NCBI GenBank assembly: GCA_026706025.1
Contig: JAPOZO010000026.1
Location: 1-64,000 of the forward strand
Source: Candidatus Poribacteria bacterium
GTDB taxonomy: Bacteria > Poribacteria > WGA-4E > WGA-3G
Direction of reading: 5' to 3'
DNA length: 64,000 nucleotides
Under the pieces are notes generated by a model. It was not told the DNA's origin, did not search any database, and saw only the letters and a list, made by a program, of their open reading frames with translations. Position numbers and translations under genes: made by a program. Shown here one piece after another: positions 51,550 to 60,079 of this stretch (the first letter of the stretch is position 1; each line of letters begins with the position of its first letter).

Positions 51550-54500
51550 ATGAAAAACAGTGATGTTGAACTCATACACCGCATTCTTGATGGCGATGAT
51601 AGTGCCTTCAGTGAACTCGTGAAAAAATACCAAAAGCCGGTTCACGCGCTTGTGTGGCGGAAAATCGGGGACTTCCATATCGCCGAGGAGATTACACAGG
51701 ATACATTCCTGAAAGCGTATCAGAGACTCGCGACGTTGAAACAACCGCAGCGGTTCACGGGTTGGCTTTATGTCATAGCGGCTAATAACTGTAAGATGTG
51801 GATGCGTAAAAAGCGTTTGCAGACGCAGTCCCTTGAGGAAACAGATAGTGCAGCGTTAGAAAAAGCGACGTATTCTGGATACGTCGTTGAAGAAAACGAG
51901 CGGACAATTGGAGAAGCCAAACGCGAAGTCGTGAAACAACTGCTTGCAACTCTCCAAGAGAGCGATCGGACGGTCATCACACTGCATTACTTCAGCGAGA
52001 TGTCGGCTGCAGAGATTGGCGCGTTTCTGGGGGTGTCTGTGAATACGATTAAGAGTCGGCTCCGCCGGGCACAGCAACGCTTGAAGCAAGAGGAACCGAT
52101 AGTAAGAGAGGCTTTGGAGCATTTTCAAATCACGCCGCATCTGACGGAGAACATTATGCGCGAGATTTCGAGTATGAAACCCATTGCCCCATCTGGTAGT
52201 AAACCGTTAGTACCGGTGGCACTTTCTGCCGCAACAGCGATTCTTATTTTTCTCATAATGGGGGTCGGATCCCAATATCTCGTGCGCTTCCAGAGACCGT
52301 ACAACATAGACGCAGTCTCTGAAACTACCATTGAAATCATTGACGCACCGATCGTGCTTGACACACAGGCAAAACCGGCTTTACGGAACCAAGCGGGACG
52401 TTTTGAGACCACGGGTAAGAGCAGTGCCTCCGGTCCACAACTTTCAAAACCTGTTACACTCGGTGCAGCGCAGATAGAAAAGGAGCCGCGCCCGTCAACA
52501 CAGCAGCAGTGGGTCCAAGCAAGCGGTCCACAAGAAGCCGGGATGATATCAGGTTTATTTTTTAGCTCCAGAGGAGATACGTACGCGGCTTCGGCAGTTG
52601 GCATCTATAGATTGTCCCCTAACGCATCTGCGTGGACACTGATCAACACCTCCGTGGCATCTAAGGGTCTCACACTGATGGCAGAGCGAGATGAGACGCT
52701 TTATCTCGTCTCCGGTCGTGAAGTATACACGTCAACAGACAGAGGCGAGAACTGGCAGTCGCTTGGTGAGCGTCCAAAAGGAGAAGTCATCGGATTGGTG
52801 ATAACGGACAATGGATTATACCTTGCGCTTGCCAAACAGATTTTCCGATCTACGGATGCTGGTAAGCAGTGGGTTCTATTGGACAATGAAGATACAGACA
52901 GAATCAATTTTGCAATCGCTGCTATTGAAAATACAGTGTTCATTGGCACAAACCGAGGTCTCTATCGCTTGTATTCAGACACATTGAAAAAATTACCGGT
53001 GGATACTACCAAAGCCATTCTGTCTTTGGCTGTCTCTGAAAGAAATCTCTATGTAGGGACGGGCCCCAATTTCTCCGACCCAGAACTAAGGGCAACGTAT
53101 ATGGCGCAACTTGCATCAAACGACACTTCAAGTTCATGGGAAATTTTTCACTCCACCGATTTAGGAGATTCATGGACTGAGATAACCCCTACAAGCGAGT
53201 CACTTCCGATGAAAATCTCGCCGGGCGTTAAAGTCTTGGTAGCCGATGAGACACTCTTAGCGTTAGGATTTATGGTCAGCTTCCGCTCAACGGATGCTGG
53301 GAAAACATGGACAGACCTCAGCTTCGATTTTGATAAAGATACATTTGACATGAACGCCTTTATGAATTCAGTGATGATGAGCATGTCCCCTGCTGTAACA
53401 GTGGACGAAAGGACCTTCATCAAAGCAAGCGTTTTTGGGCTTACACGTTCAACCGATGGTGGCAAATCATGGCTTCCATTTATGAAGGGGATAGTCGGGA
53501 CTCACATATTCAACTTAGTCGCATTCAAAAACGCGATCTACACGAGTACTATGACAGGGGTCTCCAAATCCATCGACGGTGGAAATTCTTGGCAAACACT
53601 GTCCCTCAATGCTGGTGAACTCACTCTGAAACCGGCAGAAGACGAGGCTCCGCCTAATCTGTTAATCGCTCCTAAATTATTAATTTCTAATGGTGTGCTT
53701 TACGGCATTACACCAGATTTAGGTGAAAAAGACAAGTGGCGTATTCTCCGTCTTTCTGCGGGTGGTAATGTGCTGGTACCAATTCAAGGTGTCCCCGCTT
53801 TTCCCGAAGGTATCGCTATAGAGACACAGGAGAATGAATCGCGGATAGCATCGAAGCAAGCTATAACGGATGACTCCGCTAAGGATCGTGAGAAACCTGA
53901 TGATTCGATAGATATAGCGCAGCAGACAGATGTTGAAAATCCATCTGATCCATATCCTGATGGGTTCGCAGTCAGTGGCGATACATTTTATGTGGAATAC
54001 AAGCAGCGGCTTTTCCGGTGGACACGCGGCGCTCCTAAATGGACAGATACAGGGTTAAGAGATGTCACTCAACCGCTTGATAACCCGTTTGACAGTGGGT
54101 TCAAAATAGCTGTTTCAGAGGAAATCGTCTATGTCGGTAAACGAGATGGCCATCTCTTGCGCTCCCCTGATGGTGGGAACACATGGAAAGACTTAACGCC
54201 AAATCTGCCATTCCGTTTTGATCGGTTCAACCAGATTGTCATTGCAGATTCAACGGTATACATCGCAACAGACGCAGGCGTTCTAACATCAGCAGACGGC
54301 GAACACTGGCGCGCAATTACGGATAAAGAAGGTGCACACGGCATTATAGCCCGAATTGCTGTGGCAGACGCGGCGATTTACGGTGCTGGCGATACTGGCG
54401 TCTACAAATTGAACAACCGAAGCAGATGGGAACAGATCCTACCAGAGGTTCCAGATCGTGTCATCTCCTTCGTTATCAACAACGACCAACTTTATATTGC

Positions 54501-54552
54501 TACCGAACAGCGCGGGATGTTCCACATCTCGCTTGAAAACGAAAACAATTGA
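51550..54552 (+). CDS. ECF sigma factor fused to a TM helix and Asp-box propeller (copy 3)
   Basis: The 1000-aa product has sigma region 2 (HIAEEITQDTFLKAYQRL), a more divergent region 4 (LQESDRTVITLHYFSEMSAA, VSVNTIKSRLRRAQQRLKQ), a transmembrane helix (about 221-241) and the conserved TIEIIDAPIVLDTQAKP block. Seven Asp-boxes (STDRGENW, STDAGKQW, STDLGDSW, STDAGKTW, STDGGKSW, SIDGGNSW, SPDGGNTW) follow. An acidic, likely flexible insert at about 765-800 distinguishes its outer domain. It starts an apparent operon with 54587, 55753 and 56705. CGGAGGTGATCCC precedes the ATG. Confidence 0.88.
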   Translation: MKNSDVELIHRILDGDDSAFSELVKKYQKPVHALVWRKIGDFHIAEEITQDTFLKAYQRLATLKQPQRFTGWLYVIAANNCKMWMRKKRLQTQSLEETDSAALEKATYSGYVVEENERTIGEAKREVVKQLLATLQESDRTVITLHYFSEMSAAEIGAFLGVSVNTIKSRLRRAQQRLKQEEPIVREALEHFQITPHLTENIMREISSMKPIAPSGSKPLVPVALSAATAILIFLIMGVGSQYLVRFQRPYNIDAVSETTIEIIDAPIVLDTQAKPALRNQAGRFETTGKSSASGPQLSKPVTLGAAQIEKEPRPSTQQQWVQASGPQEAGMISGLFFSSRGDTYAASAVGIYRLSPNASAWTLINTSVASKGLTLMAERDETLYLVSGREVYTSTDRGENWQSLGERPKGEVIGLVITDNGLYLALAKQIFRSTDAGKQWVLLDNEDTDRINFAIAAIENTVFIGTNRGLYRLYSDTLKKLPVDTTKAILSLAVSERNLYVGTGPNFSDPELRATYMAQLASNDTSSSWEIFHSTDLGDSWTEITPTSESLPMKISPGVKVLVADETLLALGFMVSFRSTDAGKTWTDLSFDFDKDTFDMNAFMNSVMMSMSPAVTVDERTFIKASVFGLTRSTDGGKSWLPFMKGIVGTHIFNLVAFKNAIYTSTMTGVSKSIDGGNSWQTLSLNAGELTLKPAEDEAPPNLLIAPKLLISNGVLYGITPDLGEKDKWRILRLSAGGNVLVPIQGVPAFPEGIAIETQENESRIASKQAITDDSAKDREKPDDSIDIAQQTDVENPSDPYPDGFAVSGDTFYVEYKQRLFRWTRGAPKWTDTGLRDVTQPLDNPFDSGFKIAVSEEIVYVGKRDGHLLRSPDGGNTWKDLTPNLPFRFDRFNQIVIADSTVYIATDAGVLTSADGEHWRAITDKEGAHGIIARIAVADAAIYGAGDTGVYKLNNRSRWEQILPEVPDRVISFVINNDQLYIATEQRGMFHISLENENN

Positions 54553-54586
54553 TGTTTCATAACATTGAAAACACAGGAGGTCTCTC

Positions 54587-55756
54587 ATGAAAAATCGTTT
54601 GTTCCCTATTATTATAGGATTGTGCTTTGTCTCTCTGATTGGGGTGGCGTTTTTACGCACACAAAGCACGAGGACCGAGGCACCCGTTGAGTCAGAATCG
54701 ATTCAGGAAAGTATCAAACCAACCGAGATACCCGAAAACAACGGGGCAAACCCGCTTACTGAAACCGATGCATTCTCCCAAGCATTTGGGCCAGACGTAG
54801 ATGTAGAGAAACTCGAAGCGGAGCTCTCCGAAACATTTGGGCCAGACGTAGATATGGACAAACTCAAAGAAGCACTACGTTCAAAAGACCCTGAACGCAT
54901 GAAAGATGCCTTGGGACCAGAGATGGCAGCCCGACTTGATGCCACCATGCAGTTCATGGAGGAAAAGATGGAGGGTTTAGAAGAAGGTGAATTTCCTGAT
55001 TTCAATCTCCAAGAATTCATGAACGTCGTTATGGGTGAAAACGGTCCGAAATTTGACTTGGCGGAAATTTCACAAAAGGCTTTCCGAGAGCATTTTCCCG
55101 AAGGCGAACCTGCGGATTATGAAGCGGAAATGGCGGAACGCATCCATAAAATAGTCGCTGACACACCCGGCGACTTTCACAAGGTAATGGCTGCTGTTAC
55201 GATGGGTCTCCTCAAGGAGCAGGATTTCCAATTCTGGGCACTTGCCAACTTTAAAGGTGAGATAGGTCAACAGATGAAATGGATGACAGAACAAATTCTG
55301 GTAGGCGGCGAATTAGAGAACATCCAGTATACTGTCCCGGAAGATATATCTACAGTTTTTCCAATGCTTACGGAAGTTGAAACGCAAAGCACAGAAACGC
55401 CGACTCCAACACTGCAAGCCACACCATCCGCTACGGCATCAACTGAGCCGCCATCTACCTCTTCAAACGAAAACGGCGTGGTTGCAACAGAGAAATCTCA
55501 AACGGAACCGCCACCACCGATGTCGGTAGAGCGGATAAAATCTATCAGAGAACTCTTATCTCAAGATGGGACGGATGCGGGTCTTTTGAAACTCCTTGAA
55601 GCGGATAAGGACGCAGCAAACTATCTTTTGGAACGTTTTAACTCATCAACCGAAATAGAAGAATGGCTTACTAAACAATCTACAGAGGGACCGCGATCAG
55701 AATCCAATCCGCGCGAAATCCCACCACAACCCTTACCACCGGAGGTTCAACCATGA
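54587..55756 (+). CDS. Membrane-anchored acidic protein of unknown function
   Basis: The 389-aa product has an N-terminal membrane helix (about 5-23) and a Pro/Glu-rich spacer. A duplicated FGPDVDVEKLEAELSE / FGPDVDMDKLKEALRS unit (about 65-105) and a helical middle (EFPDFNLQEFMNVVMGENG, ADYEAEMAERIHKIVADTP) follow. A Thr/Ser/Pro-rich linker (about 268-310) leads to a Pro-rich end. I recognise no family. AGGAGGTCTC precedes the start. The next gene overlaps by four bases, so translation is coupled, and it follows sigma-propeller gene 3 by 34 bp. Confidence 0.7.
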   Translation: MKNRLFPIIIGLCFVSLIGVAFLRTQSTRTEAPVESESIQESIKPTEIPENNGANPLTETDAFSQAFGPDVDVEKLEAELSETFGPDVDMDKLKEALRSKDPERMKDALGPEMAARLDATMQFMEEKMEGLEEGEFPDFNLQEFMNVVMGENGPKFDLAEISQKAFREHFPEGEPADYEAEMAERIHKIVADTPGDFHKVMAAVTMGLLKEQDFQFWALANFKGEIGQQMKWMTEQILVGGELENIQYTVPEDISTVFPMLTEVETQSTETPTPTLQATPSATASTEPPSTSSNENGVVATEKSQTEPPPPMSVERIKSIRELLSQDGTDAGLLKLLEADKDAANYLLERFNSSTEIEEWLTKQSTEGPRSESNPREIPPQPLPPEVQP

Positions 55757-56613
55757 GACTAAACATGAACATCACTGCTATGAGACGCGTTATCCTACTC
55801 CTATTGTTTTTCTTTCCCTGTTTCAATGGCGTTGTTGCAGGCGAAGCAGAAAATCAACCTGAGACGGAAACCGGAAATGAACTTGTCGGAAAAGTGATGA
55901 AACAAGCAGAGGATGCATTTGCACAGCACGAAAAGGACAAAAAGGCACTCAAGGCATTGGTGAGCAAACCTTTGACCGACGCACAGCAAGCATTGCTGCG
56001 CCAACTTCTGCCGCACCCCGGCACGCTCGATGAAATCTTATCCAGCGCACCATACTTAACCTATCTGAAAACCGAAGTGGGAAAAGCATATAAGGATTTT
56101 CCAGCTTATGTTGCCGCGATGCCAACAGCAAAGCAGAAAACCGATGTGCTGTTTTCTTTCAAAAAAGCGTTACCCCCAAAAACAAAAGCAGAAGTACTAT
56201 CGGTTTGCACAGATTACTACTTCAAACTCCGCTCAGCGTCGGTAGAGAATCCGAAGTTTTTTAATGAAACGGGTTCGCTTATTGCATTCCAAACCAAACA
56301 CTTGGCGGAACCCTTGATGGCAATCTATCCAGCAGCAGAATTGTTTTCCCACATGTCAGAAATAACGCAGATGGCGATGGTTACCAATCTTAAAGGACAA
56401 ATGTACACGGAAGTTTACCATGAGGCGTGGCGAGAACGTTTAGAGAAACACGGTTCGCAAGAGGGACTTTTGAGATGTGCTATCGCGACACCCGCTGAAT
56501 TCGCCCTTGTGCGTTCATTTTTTGAAGACACAGCAGCATTTGAAAAATGGATTCAGGCACTTTTGAAGACAGAAAAGGAGTCTGACGAGAAAAAAGAGCA
56601 GTTAGAGAAATAA
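55753..56613 (+). CDS. Exported helical protein of unknown function (family H, copy 1)
   Basis: The 286-aa product has a signal peptide (about 10-30). It is related to the product of 59047-59856: both have LEDEILSSxPYLTYL-type (DEILSSAPYLTYLKTE), PAYVAAMPTAKQKT, HEAWRERLEKHGSQEGLLRC and AIATPAEFALVRSFFEDTAAF segments. Function is unknown. The start overlaps the stop of 54587-55756 (ATGA). A DUF3352-like gene follows after 91 bp. Confidence 0.7.
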   Translation: MRLNMNITAMRRVILLLLFFFPCFNGVVAGEAENQPETETGNELVGKVMKQAEDAFAQHEKDKKALKALVSKPLTDAQQALLRQLLPHPGTLDEILSSAPYLTYLKTEVGKAYKDFPAYVAAMPTAKQKTDVLFSFKKALPPKTKAEVLSVCTDYYFKLRSASVENPKFFNETGSLIAFQTKHLAEPLMAIYPAAELFSHMSEITQMAMVTNLKGQMYTEVYHEAWRERLEKHGSQEGLLRCAIATPAEFALVRSFFEDTAAFEKWIQALLKTEKESDEKKEQLEK

Positions 56614-56704
56614 ACAAGATTTAAACTTAACTCACGTTAAAATTAACGTCCAAATCCAGCGTGGATACGTCCATAAGGATTAATACACCTCAGGAGAAAT
56701 TATC

Positions 56705-58546
56705 ATGATTAAGAAATGTTTGCACTTATCCTTCACCGCGTTGACTCTTATGACAACGCTTCTATGCGTTCGTCTAAGTATCGCAGAAACTGATCTCGCT
56801 ACGGATGACCCTTCACATAAATCAGAAAGCATACCGGTTCCTGTTTCCAAGAATAGTGTCCTGCATCTAATTCCAGAACAGACTTTAGGACTCATTTACT
56901 GTCCTAACCTGCTTGAATTGGATAACAGCATTAATACATTGGAGACAGAACTTCTATCTCACGCGCAAGCCTCCGATGTGTCTGTGGCAATTTTGTCGAG
57001 TATCTTCGGATCTCAATTTGAGGATTTAATTGCGGTGGAAGAGATATTTAATGTGAACCGAGATTTTGCGACCGTCCTTACCGGTTTGAAACCGCTGCAA
57101 TTCGCTGTCCTCGCGCATCTAAGAGACCCTGAAACAATAAAACAGATAGTTGAAAAGGTGACAAAAGCAGATGAACGCACGGCATATAAAGGCATAACCT
57201 ACTGGAACGACAGCGAAGATGGCGAGATTATAGCGATTTTAGACGATATCCTCATCTTCACAAAACAGCGCGAAGTCTGTGAAAATATTATTGACACCTA
57301 TAACGGAACAATACAGGCTATCACACAAAAGCCCGATTATGTCTCTTTTCTTACCGATATATCGGAAGACGACGATCAGTTGGCGTTGTACTTTGATGTT
57401 GAAACCGCCATCGCTACGTTCGACAAACCACTTGAGAAAGAATTGGAATCAATCATAGAAACCCTTGAAAATGAAGACGAAGATGAGAATTCGATGTTCC
57501 CGGTAATTGTGCCGTTCCTTAAAGGTATTTCTGGAGAAAATATGGCATTCATCAAGCATCTGCAATCTGCAAGCGTCCGATTTCAAATGGAAGGTGCTGA
57601 TATACAAATCAAGCCATTCTTGGCATTCGGGAGCGATAACAAATTTCTGAAAATTTTAGGAGAGGCATCCGATGAACTGGTCTTCCTCAGTGAACTCCCA
57701 AATAACGCTTTTCTAAATTGCGCTTTTCAAGGAAGTCCAATTTTGCTAACTGAGACAAGCAAATTTTGGTTTAGTGTTTTTCCAGATGATACCCGAGAAA
57801 AACGAACGCAGCGAGATGCGCTCCGCGAACAGGTGAAAGATTTTTATCAATCTTTGGCGGATCGATGGAGTTTCTCTCTCAATTTAGGGGATCCCCCCAT
57901 ACCTGTGTTCATCTATGAACTGAAAGATGAACACAGTGCGAAAATCTATATGGATGAAGTGTTTCTGGAAAAACTTAAGGATACAGGTGCTTATCCGGGT
58001 AAGTCAATAGTGCACAACCGTGTTGAGATCAAAAGTTACGTGTTTCCGAACTTTAAGGCGGATCTTCCAGAGGAAGTGCCAGAAACTTCTAATTTGGCAC
58101 CCTCCGAATGGCACTGGTATTATGCGTTTACTGAAGGGCAACTCCTTTTCGCAACAGGGACCACTCCAGAGATTATTCAAATGGCTCTTGATCGGAGGGC
58201 AGGAGGCGAGGAGAAGTTTTCTGACCATCAAAGTTATCAGAAACTCATTGGCAAGTTGGGGACCAACAACAACGTGTTTTTAGCACTTTCCCCGATTACA
58301 GCGTTCAAAAGCCTCGCGCCGTTGATGGGAGAGCCAGAGCTAAACGATCCAAACATGGCAATACTACAAATCTTTTCGGGTATGTTCATGAACCTACCAG
58401 AGAACTACAGTCTCGGTTTTGCTGCCAAATCAAAAAACAACGGCCTTGATGCAAACCTGCTCCTTAGCCTCGGTGACTTCAAGCAGCTCGGGGAAATGTT
58501 TGGAATGATGGAACAAATAATGCCTCAAATGATGCAGATGCAATAG
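56705..58546 (+). CDS. Exported DUF3352-like protein (copy 2)
   Basis: The 613-aa product is a full paralogue of the 45977-47755 product. It has a signal peptide (about 1-27), then SVLHLIPEQTLGLIYCPN, NRDFATVLTGLKPLQFAVLA, AILDDILIFTKQREVCENII, DQLALYFDVETAIATF and WHWYYAFTEGQLLFATGTTP. The C-terminus is Met-rich (MFGMMEQIMPQMMQMQ). Function unknown. It lies in the unit led by sigma-propeller gene 3. CAGGAGAAATTATC precedes the start. Confidence 0.7.
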   Translation: MIKKCLHLSFTALTLMTTLLCVRLSIAETDLATDDPSHKSESIPVPVSKNSVLHLIPEQTLGLIYCPNLLELDNSINTLETELLSHAQASDVSVAILSSIFGSQFEDLIAVEEIFNVNRDFATVLTGLKPLQFAVLAHLRDPETIKQIVEKVTKADERTAYKGITYWNDSEDGEIIAILDDILIFTKQREVCENIIDTYNGTIQAITQKPDYVSFLTDISEDDDQLALYFDVETAIATFDKPLEKELESIIETLENEDEDENSMFPVIVPFLKGISGENMAFIKHLQSASVRFQMEGADIQIKPFLAFGSDNKFLKILGEASDELVFLSELPNNAFLNCAFQGSPILLTETSKFWFSVFPDDTREKRTQRDALREQVKDFYQSLADRWSFSLNLGDPPIPVFIYELKDEHSAKIYMDEVFLEKLKDTGAYPGKSIVHNRVEIKSYVFPNFKADLPEEVPETSNLAPSEWHWYYAFTEGQLLFATGTTPEIIQMALDRRAGGEEKFSDHQSYQKLIGKLGTNNNVFLALSPITAFKSLAPLMGEPELNDPNMAILQIFSGMFMNLPENYSLGFAAKSKNNGLDANLLLSLGDFKQLGEMFGMMEQIMPQMMQMQ

Positions 58547-58572
58547 ACTCGTTTCTAACTCGTCCATAAGTT

Positions 58573-58930
58573 ATGAAGATTAAGAATTTAATCGGGTAAT
58601 TTTGCGAGCCCAAAAACGGACACACGCCTGTCACTGTTGCGTTCTGAACTGTGATTTTTCCGATGGCTATGATTCCCATGATAAGAGAACACATCACAAG
58701 AAATTGAACACCGAAAACCCAGGCCTGACGACTCAGCAGTTCCGCAGGAACGTCCTCCCTGTAGAAACTTCAACACCACAATCAGCATCTTATTTTTCTT
58801 CAGAGATTTTATCACAAAAATCAGAGAAATCACAGTTCAGACTGACTCTGCCGAGAATGGCACGAAATATCCCTAAATTGACACCGATGGTCCGCCGCAA
58901 ACCGCACCTACCGGACCTGGGATCCTAAAA
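58573..58930. repeat. Repeat-rich gene-free stretch
   Basis: It begins with the 28-bp word also at 47974-48001. It later contains CCCTAAATTGACACCGATGGT-like family E end sequence (58871-58891) and GGTCCGCCGCAAACCGCACC words related to the hairpin modules. It looks like a decayed composite of elements. No coding region is convincing. Confidence 0.5.
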
Positions 58931-59046
58931 TTGGACGAAAAAACCGAAAACTTAAATAGTCCTGATGATATTGACTTAAAAGGTTGCGATCCGATTTAAA
59001 AAATGCTATGATAAGCGCATAACACTAATCGGAGAAGGTACACCCG

Positions 59047-59856
59047 ATGAAAAAGCCAATATTTCTGATTCTTATCGGTATAGGCGTTCTGATGCTTGTC
59101 AGTGGGATAGTTTTTGTGGTCCCGTGGTTCGGTAGAATGATGGAGGAGATGGATCAGATACACGCGCAACAAGAAGAACACCGACGCGCCTTAGAAGCAT
59201 TCGCTCGCGAACCGTTGACTGAAGACAAAAAAATGCTGCTATCGCAACTTCTTGAAGCCGCCCCGGAAACAGACACATCGCAAAGCCCAAACGATTTAGA
59301 AGCCATCCTGTCAAGCGAACCGTATCTTACCTATTTAAACACACGAGAAGAACAGGATTATGCTGATTTCTTGGCATACGTCGACGCAATGCCGACAGAC
59401 AACATGAAAACCGTCGCGATTTCCAGAATCAAAGCAATGCTCGGAGCAGATAAAAGTGATGAAGAATTAAAAGTTTGGCTGAATTACTATTTTATTGTTC
59501 GTGAGTGGGGGACTACAGTTGAAAATCCACTTGATAATATCAAGGAACTTCACGAACTCCAGCAGACCCATCTAATAGAGCCGTTGATGGAGAACGATTC
59601 AGAACTATCAGGTTTTTCCACTGCAATTGTGCAAATCAGCACGTCTCCCACATCCATAACCGAGGATAACAATGTGTTTCAAGAGGTTTGGCGTGAACGT
59701 TTAGAGGCACATGGAGAACAAGAGGGATTGCTGCGGTGCGCTATTGCATCCCCGAGTGAATTTGCGCTCATGCGTTCGTTTTTCGCGGATATGGCAGCAT
59801 TCCAAAAATGGATTCTCGCACGTCCTGAACCTGAACCCCAAAATATAGAAGAATAA
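59047..59856 (+). CDS. Membrane-anchored helical protein of unknown function (family H, copy 2)
   Basis: The 269-aa product has an N-terminal membrane helix (about 5-27). It is paralogous to the 55753-56613 product, sharing LEAILSSEPYLTYLNT, FLAYVDAMPTDNMKT, EVWRERLEAHGEQEGLLRC and AIASPSEFALMRSFFADMAAF. TCGGAGAAGG precedes the start, and an intrinsic terminator follows. It is separated from its relatives by a 500-bp repeat-rich stretch, so it likely has its own promoter. Confidence 0.7.
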   Translation: MKKPIFLILIGIGVLMLVSGIVFVVPWFGRMMEEMDQIHAQQEEHRRALEAFAREPLTEDKKMLLSQLLEAAPETDTSQSPNDLEAILSSEPYLTYLNTREEQDYADFLAYVDAMPTDNMKTVAISRIKAMLGADKSDEELKVWLNYYFIVREWGTTVENPLDNIKELHELQQTHLIEPLMENDSELSGFSTAIVQISTSPTSITEDNNVFQEVWRERLEAHGEQEGLLRCAIASPSEFALMRSFFADMAAFQKWILARPEPEPQNIEE

Positions 59857-59868
59857 AATCTGTTACGG

Positions 59869-59917
59869 AACTGGCACCAGACGATTCTTGAAAACGTACT
59901 CGGTGCCAGTTTTTTTG
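59869..59917 (+). terminator. Intrinsic terminator
   Basis: AACTGGCACC (59869-59878) and GGTGCCAGTT (59902-59911) with a 23-base loop, then a run of T to 59917. It ends the family H copy 2 gene. Confidence 0.9.
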
Positions 59918-60079
59918 CCGGGCATAACTTGCTCGCGTTAACGATTTCGATAGGAACAGGATACACTAACGTTATTATTTACATCGCCGCACAATTTATT
60001 ATAGAATTCCCAATTTTAAGTGATTTTTTCCAAAGCCTTCGGATTAAACTCGGTAGGCTATTTTTATTGGAGAAAAAAA

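Noticed and set aside
43023-54552. Sigma and propeller halves as separate genes merged by error
   Set aside because: Three independent paralogues share the same uninterrupted junction, so a sequencing artefact is very unlikely.
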